18,731 nucleotides of DNA from Frankiales bacterium. Lineage in GTDB: Bacteria; Actinomycetota; Actinomycetes; Mycobacteriales; SCTD01. The notes below the pieces were generated by a model. It saw only the letters and a program-made list of their open reading frames with translations. It searched no databases and had not been told where the DNA came from. This document shows positions 13,423 to 18,731 of this stretch, piece by piece. The position numbers were made by a program, and so were the translations under genes. The stretch covers positions 1 through 18,731 of the forward strand of contig JAODNQ010000021.1 of NCBI GenBank assembly GCA_025464695.1, written 5' to 3'. Each line of letters starts with the position of its first letter. Positions within the stretch are counted from its first letter, which is position 1.

Positions 13423-13989
13423 CTACCCCTGCCCGGGGCGGAAGGTCGCGGCGGAGTGCTGCACGGCCGCGCGGAAGCGGTCGGCGTCGGCGATCGGGTA
13501 GGTCCAGCGGAACGTCTGCAGGGTCGGCCCGGTGTCGACGGTGCGGACGAAGACGACGTCGGCCCCCTTCGTCCCGCTCGCGGTGGCGACGTCGCCGACG
13601 AGGCGCTGGTAGGTCAGGGCGATGCCGTCGTCGCGGAGGTCCTGCACGGTCGCGTCCAGGACCTGCTGCGGCGTCTGCTCGTCGACGTCGTTGCTGCCGT
13701 AGGCGAGCGGGGTGGCGTGGCCGTCGGGGCTGCGGAAGGTCCGGCCGTCGTCGTTCGTCGGCGCCTCCTGCTCGACGAAGTCGCGCGGCACCTCGACCAG
13801 GAAGCCGAAGCGGGCGTTCTGGTAGCCGCGGTACAGGCCGGTGGCCCCGCCGTCCGGGACCCCCACCCCGGCAGGCGAGGGAGCGGGGCTCGCCGCAGGC
13901 GCGGCGTCGGGGGAGGGGTCCGACGAGCAGGCGGCCAGGCCGAGGGCGGCCACCAGCAGGAGGGGGGCAGCGCGTCGGCGGAGAGCCAT
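13423..13989 (-). CDS. Secreted lipoprotein of unknown function
   Basis: A 188-residue exported lipoprotein. The N-terminus MALRRRAAPLLLVAALGLAACSS has a basic start, a hydrophobic core and a lipobox LAAC with Cys21 as the lipidated residue. A Ser/Pro/Ala-rich linker (22-45) follows. The mature domain (about 50-188) contains YQNARFGFLVEVPRDFVEQEAP, SPDGHATPLAYGSNDVD and a C-terminal RFRAAVQHSAATFRPGQG. The 'FGFxVxVPxDF' start and alpha/beta pattern resemble a common small lipoprotein domain in actinobacteria, but I cannot name it. ATG start; a weak GAGCCT hexamer lies 6 bases upstream, and GGGAG lies 10 bases upstream. The stop is 7 bases from the stop of the convergent dehydrogenase-like gene. 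Confidence 0.88.
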   Translation of the reverse strand: MALRRRAAPLLLVAALGLAACSSDPSPDAAPAASPAPSPAGVGVPDGGATGLYRGYQNARFGFLVEVPRDFVEQEAPTNDDGRTFRSPDGHATPLAYGSNDVDEQTPQQVLDATVQDLRDDGIALTYQRLVGDVATASGTKGADVVFVRTVDTGPTLQTFRWTYPIADADRFRAAVQHSAATFRPGQG

Positions 13990-14102
13990 GCGGGCAGGCT
14001 CCCACGGGGTCGGGAGGGGGCCGGGAGGCCCTCGGTCTACGGTCGAGCCGCTGCCCGACCGCCGTCGGCCCCCGCCGCGCCCCCGCCGAAGAGGACCTCC
14101 CC

Positions 14103-14900
14103 GTGACCGACCTGCTGCACGACCGCGTCCGCCTCGTCCTGGACGGTCCGCTCGCGCGCGTCACCCTGGCCCGGCCGGGAGCGGGCAACGGGCTGGACCT
14201 GGCGATGGCGCACGGGGTCCGGGAGGCCGTCACCCGGGCCTGCGCCGCGGTGGACGCCGGTACGGCCCGGGTGGTCGTGCTGGCGGCGGAGGGCCCGATG
14301 TTCTGCGTCGGGGGCGACCTCGTCGAGATCGACGGCGTCCCGGACCGCAGCAGCCACCTCGCGGAGATCGCCGCGGGCCTGCACGACGGGATCCGCATGC
14401 TGGCCGCCTGCCCCGCGCCGGTGGTCAGCGTGATCGGCGGCACCGCGGCGGGCGGCGGCCTCGGGCTCGCGCTGTCCGGCGACGTCGTGCTGGCCGCCGA
14501 GACCGCGGTCCTCACGATGGCCTACACCGCCGCCGGCCTCTCGCCCGACTGCGGCACCTCCTGGTACCTCGCCCGCCGGCTCGGCAGCGCCCGCGCCCTC
14601 GACATGGCGCTGACCAACCGCCGGGTCACCGGCGCGGAGGCGGCGGAGTGGGGCCTGGTGAGCCGGGCGGTGCCCAGGGAGGAGCTCGACGAGGCGGCGA
14701 CGACGCTCGCGCTGTCGCTCGCCCGGGGCCCGAGGGCGTCGCTGGCGGAGACCAAGCGCGTGGTCCGGGCCGCCGAGCTGGCCGCCCTGGAGGCGCACCT
14801 CGACGACGAGGCCGCCGGCATCTCGCGCCTGGTCGGGGAGCCGGACGGCATCGAGGGCGTGACCGCGTTCCTGGCGAAGCGCAAGCCGGTCTTCGGCTGA
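14103..14900 (+). CDS. Enoyl-CoA hydratase/isomerase (crotonase family, PaaG-like)
   Basis: A 265-residue crotonase-fold enzyme acting on acyl-CoA thioesters. The oxyanion hole is formed by CVGGD (68-72) and GGTAAGGG (112-119). In classical hydratases Glu144 and Glu164 are the catalytic pair. Here the first Glu position is Gly121 (GGGLGLAL), and the second region reads AAGLSPDCGTSWYLARRLG, with Asp149 in the place used by PaaG-type isomerases. This suggests a double-bond isomerase (2,3-dehydroadipyl- or epoxyphenylacetyl-CoA-like, or delta3-delta2-enoyl-CoA) rather than a standard hydratase, but substrate is unknown. GTG start with GAGGA at 14091-14095. The 113-base gap to the divergent lipoprotein gene holds a possible -10, TACGGT (14038-14043). 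Ends 13 bases from the convergent S4 gene. Confidence 0.88.
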   Translation: MTDLLHDRVRLVLDGPLARVTLARPGAGNGLDLAMAHGVREAVTRACAAVDAGTARVVVLAAEGPMFCVGGDLVEIDGVPDRSSHLAEIAAGLHDGIRMLAACPAPVVSVIGGTAAGGGLGLALSGDVVLAAETAVLTMAYTAAGLSPDCGTSWYLARRLGSARALDMALTNRRVTGAEAAEWGLVSRAVPREELDEAATTLALSLARGPRASLAETKRVVRAAELAALEAHLDDEAAGISRLVGEPDGIEGVTAFLAKRKPVFG

Positions 14901-14913
14901 GCGGGGCGCAGGA

Positions 14914-15132
14914 CTAGACGACGCGGACGGGGTCGGCCAGGGGCACGGCGACGACGTCGCCCTTGGCCAGCTGCCTGCCCCGGCGCGTCTCGGGCTCGCC
15001 GTTGACCGTCACCGTGCCGCCCTCGAGCAGGGCCTTGGCGTCGGCGCCGGTGTCGGCGAGGTCCGCGAGCTTGAGGAACTGGCCCAGCCGGATGCCCGGC
15101 TCCCGGGTCTCGACGTCGCGCACGCCGCTCAT
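14914..15132 (-). CDS. RNA-binding S4 domain protein
   Basis: A 72-residue single S4-domain protein. The S4 core is IRLGQFLKLADLADTGADAKALLEGGTVTVNGE (about residues 15-47): a helix-turn-helix with the usual hydrophobic start, then G-x-V-x-VNG, followed by basic ETRRGRQLAKGDVV strands. Small S4 proteins of this type resemble YbcJ/YaaA and may bind structured RNA or ribosomal RNA. The ATG start overlaps the stop of the DUF998 gene (ATGA), so translation is coupled to it. No obvious functional link to the adjacent ligase. Confidence 0.88.
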   Translation of the reverse strand: MSGVRDVETREPGIRLGQFLKLADLADTGADAKALLEGGTVTVNGEPETRRGRQLAKGDVVAVPLADPVRVV

Positions 15133-15695
15133 CCTGCACCCTGCTGTCCCCGGGCCCGGTCCCGCAGCAGCCGCACCGCGAGCACGACGAACCACGCGTC
15201 GACCAGGCCGAGGCCCAGCCGCTGCCAGAGGCCGGTCCGCCCGCTGTCGACGAGGCTCGCCACCAGCGACGCCCCCGCGGCCGCGCCCACCACGCGGGAC
15301 ACGGCAGGGTGCGGCAGCGCCGTCGCCCCGACCAGCGGCGAGGCGGCCTGCGCGACGTAGCCCAGGGCCGCGGTGGCGTAGTGCACCCGGTCCGACGTCG
15401 TCCCGCCCGTGCTGCTGAGCGGGGCCAGGGCCACCCCGAGCGTCGCGAGCCCGGAGGTCGTCGCCGCGACCCGGAGCGCCCGGGGCTCCAGGCTTCGGGC
15501 GAAGACCGGCACGAGGACCCCGAAGGCGGCGAAGCCCGCCGTCATGAGGGCGGCGTCGGGGCTGCCCTGCTCGGCGAGGCGGCTGATGGTGGTCGCCACG
15601 GGGTCGTAGCCCTCGCGGCGCACGCCGCCGACCAGCCACGCCCCGACGAAGGCGCAGGGCCCGGCGACGCCGGCCAGCAGCGGGAGCCGGCTCAC
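15129..15695 (-). CDS. DUF998-family membrane protein
   Basis: A 188-residue integral membrane protein with about six hydrophobic segments, beginning VSRLPLLAGVAGPCAFVGAWLV. The loop after the first segment has REGYDPVATTISRLAEQGSPDAALMT, the hallmark of DUF998 proteins (GYDPxxxxISxL). Later features include a GVLVPVFARSLEP segment, STGGTTSDRVHYATAALGYVAQAASPL with a conserved His, and a basic C-terminal tail. No biochemical function is established for the family. GTG start overlaps the stop of the acyl-CoA ligase gene (GTGA), and its own stop overlaps the start of the S4 gene, so the three genes form a coupled operon. Confidence 0.87.
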   Translation of the reverse strand: MSRLPLLAGVAGPCAFVGAWLVGGVRREGYDPVATTISRLAEQGSPDAALMTAGFAAFGVLVPVFARSLEPRALRVAATTSGLATLGVALAPLSSTGGTTSDRVHYATAALGYVAQAASPLVGATALPHPAVSRVVGAAAGASLVASLVDSGRTGLWQRLGLGLVDAWFVVLAVRLLRDRARGQQGAG

Positions 15696-17224
15696 GAGGC
15701 GGCCTGCACGCGGAGCGCCTGCTTGTCGGTCTTGCCGAGGGCGTTGCGCGGCAGCGCCTCGACGAACACCACCCTGCGAGGGGCGGCGTGCTCCGCCAGC
15801 CGGTCGCGGACCCAGGCGCGGACCTCGGCGGCCGTCACCTCGCCGGACGCGACGACGAACGCGGCCACCGCCTCGCCGGCCAGCGGGTCGGGCACCCCGA
15901 CGACGGCGGCGTCCTCGACGGCCGGGTGCGTCCGCAGCACCGTCTCGACCTCGGCGCTGAACACCTTGGCGCCGCCCCGGTTGACCATGTCCTTGGTGCG
16001 GTCCAGCACGACCACCGAGCCGTCCTCCTCCAGCCGGGCGACGTCGCCCGTGTCGAACCAGCCGTCGACCACCGCAGCGGCGGTGGCCTCCGGGTCGCGG
16101 GCGTAGCCGGTGGTGACCAGCGAGCCGCGCAGCCACAGCTCCCCGGGCTCCCCGGCGGGGAGCACCGCGCCGTCGTCGAGGGAGCGCACCTGCGCCTCCA
16201 TGCACGGCAGCGGCCGCCCGACGCTGTGCGGCCGGGCCCGCAGGTCGGCGTCGGAGGCGAGGCAGGCGGGGGAGTGGGTCTCGGACAGGCCGTAGACGTC
16301 GTGCAGCAGGACCCCGGGCAGCCGGTCACGCAGCGCGGCCTGCAGCTCGACCGGGAACGGCGCGCCACCGGCCGCCACCCGGCGCAGCGCCGGAAGGTCC
16401 GCGAAGCCGGGCACCCGCAGGCACATCCGCCACCAGGAGGGGACGGCGTACGCCCAGCTGACGGCGCTGTCGCGCAGGACGTCGACGTAGGCGGTGGGCG
16501 ACGCGGTGTCGACGAGCACGCACGAGGCGCCGGCGAGCATCGCCGGCAGGACGTGGGCGTGCATCGCGGAGATGTAGGTCAGGGGGAACAGCACCGCCGT
16601 GACGTCGTCCGGGCGCAGCTGCAGGACGCGCTGGTAGCTCATGCCGGAGTGGACCGACGCCCGGTGCACCACCTGGCTCGCCTTCGGACGGCCGGTGGTG
16701 CCGCTGGTGAAGACGACCGCGTAGGTGGCGGCCTGGTCCGGCTCCTCCCAGACGACGGCAGGGGCCGGCTCTGCGAGGACGGCGGCGAGGTCCTCCGCGC
16801 CGTCCAGGCCGGGCCCCGGCGCGGCGAGGCGGAGCCGGACGTCCATGTGCTCGCACATCAGCTCCCACTGCGGCGGGGCCAGCCGCGTGCTCAGCCCCAC
16901 CAGCACCAGCCGTGCCCGGGCGCAGGCGAACAGCAGGGCGGCGAGCTCGAGGCTGTTGCCGGCGAGCACTGCGACGGCGTCGCCCGGCCGGAGCCCGCGG
17001 CCGGCGAGCGCCCGGGCCGCGGTCTCCACCCGGGCGCCGAACTGCGCGTAGGTCTCGACCCGGTCGCCGTCGACGAAGGCGGTCGCCCCGGGGCAGCCCG
17101 CGACCGCGCGGTCCAGCACCTCGAGCACCGACCGGGGGCGCCGTGCGTAGGACAGGGCGGGGGCGCCGAGCCAGCTCTCGCGGACGACGGGGTCGTCGGG
17201 GGCGTCGTCGTAGGGGGGCTGCAC
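15692..17224 (-). CDS. AMP-forming acyl-CoA synthetase/ligase (class I adenylate-forming)
   Basis: A 510-residue cytoplasmic ligase that activates a carboxylic acid as acyl-AMP and transfers it to CoA. Core motifs: VFTSGTTGRPKAS at 171-183 (ATP/phosphate loop), VYGLSETHSP near 285, GWFDTGDVARLEEDGSVVVLDRTKD (the A8 hinge region, with the ATP-ribose Asp) and MVNRGGAKVFSAEVE. LPRNALGKTDKQAL supplies the C-terminal catalytic Lys498. The NRGG variant in place of the usual ISGGENI or KSGGEN is a common family variation. Fatty or aromatic acid as substrate cannot be decided, but the location near acyl-metabolism genes suggests a fatty acid. GTG start at 17224, with CAGGCT 6 bases upstream. The gene follows the unknown Cys-containing gene by 26 bases. 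Confidence 0.92.
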   Translation of the reverse strand: MQPPYDDAPDDPVVRESWLGAPALSYARRPRSVLEVLDRAVAGCPGATAFVDGDRVETYAQFGARVETAARALAGRGLRPGDAVAVLAGNSLELAALLFACARARLVLVGLSTRLAPPQWELMCEHMDVRLRLAAPGPGLDGAEDLAAVLAEPAPAVVWEEPDQAATYAVVFTSGTTGRPKASQVVHRASVHSGMSYQRVLQLRPDDVTAVLFPLTYISAMHAHVLPAMLAGASCVLVDTASPTAYVDVLRDSAVSWAYAVPSWWRMCLRVPGFADLPALRRVAAGGAPFPVELQAALRDRLPGVLLHDVYGLSETHSPACLASDADLRARPHSVGRPLPCMEAQVRSLDDGAVLPAGEPGELWLRGSLVTTGYARDPEATAAAVVDGWFDTGDVARLEEDGSVVVLDRTKDMVNRGGAKVFSAEVETVLRTHPAVEDAAVVGVPDPLAGEAVAAFVVASGEVTAAEVRAWVRDRLAEHAAPRRVVFVEALPRNALGKTDKQALRVQAAS

Positions 17225-17230
17225 GGGAGC

Positions 17231-17236
17231 AGCCTG
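17231..17236 (-). promoter_or_regulatory. Leaderless -10 candidate (CAGGCT) for the acyl-CoA ligase gene
   Basis: On the minus strand CAGGCT is followed by 6 bases and then the GTG at 17224. No ribosome binding site lies in between. Matches the arrangement before the HerA-like gene. Confidence 0.35.
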
Positions 17237-17250
17237 CCTGGTCCGGACCG

Positions 17251-17754
17251 CTACCGCGGCCGGAGGGCGGTCCGCAGGCCCTCGCGCAGGGCCTCCGCGA
17301 CCTCGCCGGCCAGGACGGCGACCTCGGCCGCCAGGGGGGCGACGGCCGGGTGCGCGCTGACCGCCTGCTCGGCCTCGAAGCGGAGGGCCCGGCAGTGGAC
17401 GATCTCGCGCGGCACCGGGGCGGTGTGGGCCGTCACGAGCAGCCTGCGCAGGGTCCGCTCGGCGTCGCGCAGGCGGGCGAGCACCGTGCTCGACGAGCGC
17501 GCGACGACCTCGCCGGTGCACGCGGGACACAGGTCCGCGACGCGCGCCTGGTCGTAGGAGCGCGCGACCGTGCGGCCGCCGGGCACCAGCCGCACGGGGC
17601 ACCGCGGGTCGGCGTGCAGCCGCAGCAGGAAGCCCTTCTGCACCCCGACAGGGGGGCGCGACTCGCCGGTCAGGGTCTCGGGCGGGTCCCAGGACAGCAC
17701 CTCGGGCGCCACGGGCTCCTCGCCCGCAGCGGCCGCCGTGCCCGGGGTCACCAC
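17251..17754 (-). CDS. Uncharacterised Cys-containing protein, possible zinc-binding
   Basis: A 167-residue soluble protein that I do not recognise. A disordered N-terminus (1-35) is followed by GVQKGFLLRLHADPRCPVRLVPGG and RVADLCPACTGEVV. Cys52, Cys76 and Cys79 (CPAC), with His47 nearby, look like a small zinc-binding knuckle. The rest (about 85-167) is helical, Arg/Ala/Leu-rich with heptad-like spacing (ARLRDAERTLRRLLVTAH and AVAPLAAEVAVLAGEVAEALREGLRTAL), suggesting a coiled-coil or helical bundle. The start is one of two adjacent GTG codons (17754 or 17751), with no clear ribosome binding site. The frame stays open upstream, so the start is uncertain. It is first in the minus-strand run before the ligase gene and divergent from the secreted-protein gene. 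Confidence 0.7.
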   Translation of the reverse strand: MVTPGTAAAAGEEPVAPEVLSWDPPETLTGESRPPVGVQKGFLLRLHADPRCPVRLVPGGRTVARSYDQARVADLCPACTGEVVARSSSTVLARLRDAERTLRRLLVTAHTAPVPREIVHCRALRFEAEQAVSAHPAVAPLAAEVAVLAGEVAEALREGLRTALRPR

Positions 17755-17782
17755 GAGCGCCCATCGGCACCGTGCGGGTGGT

Positions 17783-17802
17783 CGGGTGCACCCGATCGGG
17801 TG
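17783..17802. promoter_or_regulatory. Two overlapping palindromes with CGGGTG half-sites
   Basis: CGGGTGCACCCG (17783-17794) and CACCCGATCGGGTG (17789-17802) are both perfect palindromes. They share the middle CACCCG, giving three alternating CGGGTG half-sites. This is the form expected for a dimeric regulator with overlapping operators. It sits 28 bases upstream of the unknown gene's start and 115 bases upstream of the secreted protein's start. The regulator is not identified. Confidence 0.55.
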
Positions 17803-17817
17803 ACGGGCAGCGCCGGG

Positions 17818-17831
17818 TGTCGCGCGCGACA
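17818..17831. promoter_or_regulatory. Perfect 14-bp palindrome (TGTCGCGCGCGACA)
   Basis: A perfect self-complementary site in the divergent intergenic region, 87-100 bases before the secreted-protein start. The core is alternating CG. A protein-binding site is a reasonable inference. Confidence 0.45.
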
Positions 17832-17864
17832 GGTGCAGCGGTCGCCGGAGCGGGCAGGCTGGGA

Positions 17865-17882
17865 GGGCACGCGCGCGTGCCC
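17865..17882. promoter_or_regulatory. Perfect 18-bp palindrome before the secreted-protein gene
   Basis: GGGCACGCGCGCGTGCCC is self-complementary. With flanking GGG (17861-17863) and CCC (17884-17886) it extends to a 26-base inverted repeat with one mismatched pair. It lies 35 bases upstream of the GTG at 17918, just after a CAGGCT hexamer (17855-17860) that could be a -10. It could be an operator at the transcription start or a 5'-leader hairpin. Confidence 0.5.
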
Positions 17883-17917
17883 GCCCCACCCCCGACCCGT
17901 GAGGACTGCCCCACCCC

Positions 17918-18731
17918 GTGGCTGTGCCGACCCACCCTGTCCTGCCCTCCCGCTCCACCCGTACGACCCGCCAGACCCGCCCCTGCCTCCGCCTGGCGCT
18001 CGGTGTGGCCCTCGTCCCCGGCCTCTGGCTCATCGGGACGCCCGGCTCGGCGCAGGCCCTGGTGCCACCGGCCGCCGCCGTCTCGGGCTCCTCCGACGTC
18101 GTCCCCCTGACCGACCGCTGCGGCGTGCGCGTGACGCTGCGGCCCGGCACGACGGCCCGCGACGTCACCGTCTCCGCGCGCACCGCCGCCCCCAGCAGCC
18201 CGGCCGGCCGGGTCCTGGACCTCGCCGACGGCGGCCACTGGACCTCGGGCGGCGACCAGCGCGACTGGACCCTCGACCTGTCCGGCGTGCGCGCCGGCGA
18301 CGACCGCGGTCAGCGGGTCGAGGTCACGGTGGCCGTCGACGCCGGTGCACCGGAGACGACGCCGCTCTGGCTGCCGCGCTGCGGGACCCCCAGCGCGACG
18401 CCGACCGCCTCCCCGACGACGTCCTCCTCGGCCTCCGCGTCACCGACCGCCGCGACCGGCAGCACCACGGCGACACCGAGCGCGAGCCCGAGCACGAGCG
18501 CGAGCCCCGGGCCGACCGCGAGCCCGAGCCCGAGCGGGACAGCCAGCGCGTCCGCCTCGCCGACCGCGGACCCCTCGAGCGGGGACGCCTCGACGTCGAC
18601 GGCGAGCACGTCCACGAGCACGACGGGCACCGCCGCGGCGAGCCCGACGTCGGACGCCCGCCCGAGCCCGTCCGCCCAGGCCTCGACGAGCGCCCCCGCC
18701 GCCCCGGCTGCCTCGGCCGGCGGGGGCGGTA
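17918..18731 (+). CDS. Secreted protein with Ser/Thr/Pro/Ala-rich tail (3' end outside window)
   Basis: 271 residues are visible and no stop is reached. The N-terminus has a basic region (11-25), a hydrophobic core (26-41) and a likely signal-peptidase site after AQA (45-47). The mature N-terminal domain (about 50-156) contains two Cys, Cys68 (TDRCGVRVTL) and Cys155 (LPRCGTPS), which probably form a disulfide and frame a beta-rich domain. A low-complexity tail of Ser, Thr, Pro and Ala begins at about residue 158 and runs to the window end. It may be a cell-wall-spanning stalk, possibly glycosylated, perhaps ending in a membrane or sortase anchor outside the window. GTG start with weak GAGGA at 17901-17905. 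No family recognised. Confidence 0.7.
   Translation, partial: MAVPTHPVLPSRSTRTTRQTRPCLRLALGVALVPGLWLIGTPGSAQALVPPAAAVSGSSDVVPLTDRCGVRVTLRPGTTARDVTVSARTAAPSSPAGRVLDLADGGHWTSGGDQRDWTLDLSGVRAGDDRGQRVEVTVAVDAGAPETTPLWLPRCGTPSATPTASPTTSSSASASPTAATGSTTATPSASPSTSASPGPTASPSPSGTASASASPTADPSSGDASTSTASTSTSTTGTAAASPTSDARPSPSAQASTSAPAAPAASAGGGG
18389..18731 (+). repeat. Low-complexity Ser/Thr/Pro/Ala-coding repeat
   Basis: Within the secreted-protein gene, short codon units of AGC, CCG, GCG and ACG recur imperfectly (for example GCGAGCCCGAGC at several places), encoding ASPSP and TSTS-like runs. The repeat continues beyond the window. Such tracts are prone to length changes by slippage. Confidence 0.75.

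Noticed and set aside
13415..13424. Palindrome AGCCGCGGCT between two convergent stops, as a bidirectional terminator
   Set aside because: Only 10 bp with no loop bases, so a real hairpin would have a stem of about 3 bp; too weak to call.
17225..18238. Extension of the ligase frame upstream to 18238
   Set aside because: The extension is low-complexity Arg/Gly/Ala and overlaps the Cys-containing gene in another frame; class I ligases of this type start near the GTG at 17224.
18310..18630. A 106-codon minus-strand frame opposite the repeat tract
   Set aside because: It reads the complement of the Ser/Thr/Pro repeat as Leu/Ala/Val/Gly runs; a by-product of the repeat rather than a membrane protein.
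18389..18731. Possible CRISPR-like or tandem repeat array
   Set aside because: The repeat units are short codon-level units inside an open reading frame with no spacers of even length.
1..18731. tRNA, rRNA, insertion sequence, prophage or defence island
   Set aside because: No tRNA-like cloverleaf, rRNA-like stretch, transposase, integrase or terminal inverted repeats were recognised, and base composition looks even throughout.

Overview
The window comes from a very high-GC bacterium, almost certainly an actinobacterium (class Actinomycetes). Third codon positions are almost all G or C. GTG starts are as common as ATG. Genes are packed with ATGA/GTGA overlaps, and several genes appear to be leaderless: a TANNNT -10 hexamer sits 7 nt before the start codon. 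The gene set also fits: hisN-type histidinol phosphatase, an InhA-like enoyl reductase, GT87 mannosyltransferase-like and DUF998 membrane proteins. I cannot name the genus. No rRNA, tRNA, CRISPR array or insertion sequence was recognised, and the content looks chromosomal and mostly housekeeping.

Layout. (1) 3-2066, plus strand: the 3' end of secF and a CPA1-type cation/proton antiporter with a C-terminal RCK_C domain. (2) 2071-3382: a small stress-type operon (four-TM membrane protein plus DUF2382/YsnF-like protein) with a sigma-B-like promoter, an inverted repeat that could mask its ribosome binding site, and a strong terminator hairpin. (3) 3452-6801, plus: msrA, a tiny two-TM protein, a HerA-like (DUF853) ATPase and a coupled polytopic membrane protein. 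(4) 6711-9437: a minus-strand EamA-type transporter, a plus-strand GT87-like glycosyltransferase and minus-strand hisN. Both convergent junctions overlap by about 90 bp and both divergent junctions are under 25 bp. (5) 9462-13415, plus: a type II fatty-acid cluster, fabD-fabG, a tiny Lsr2-like DNA-binding domain protein, an acyl carrier protein, an InhA/FabI-type enoyl reductase and an acyl-CoA dehydrogenase homologue lacking the usual catalytic Glu. (6) 13423-14900: a minus-strand lipoprotein and a plus-strand PaaG-like enoyl-CoA hydratase/isomerase. (7) 14914-17754, minus: a run of an unknown Cys-containing protein, an acyl-CoA ligase, a DUF998 membrane protein and an S4 RNA-binding protein. 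(8) 17755-18731: a palindrome-rich intergenic region and the start of a secreted protein with a long Ser/Thr/Pro/Ala tail, cut by the window end.

The central theme is acyl-chain metabolism. Malonyl transfer, ketoreduction, carrier protein and enoyl reduction sit in one cluster, with an acyl-CoA ligase, an enoyl-CoA hydratase/isomerase and an odd dehydrogenase homologue close by. No ketoacyl synthase (FabH/FabF) or dehydratase is present, so the cycle must be completed by genes elsewhere.

The most notable signals are the short divergent leaderless promoters (overlapping -10 hexamers between hisN and fabD), the inverted repeat that may mask the ribosome binding site of the DUF2382 operon, the standalone Lsr2-like domain inside the fatty-acid cluster, the catalytically altered dehydrogenase homologue, and four perfect palindromes in about 100 bp upstream of the secreted protein. 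I saw no clear candidate for a wholly new multi-gene system.
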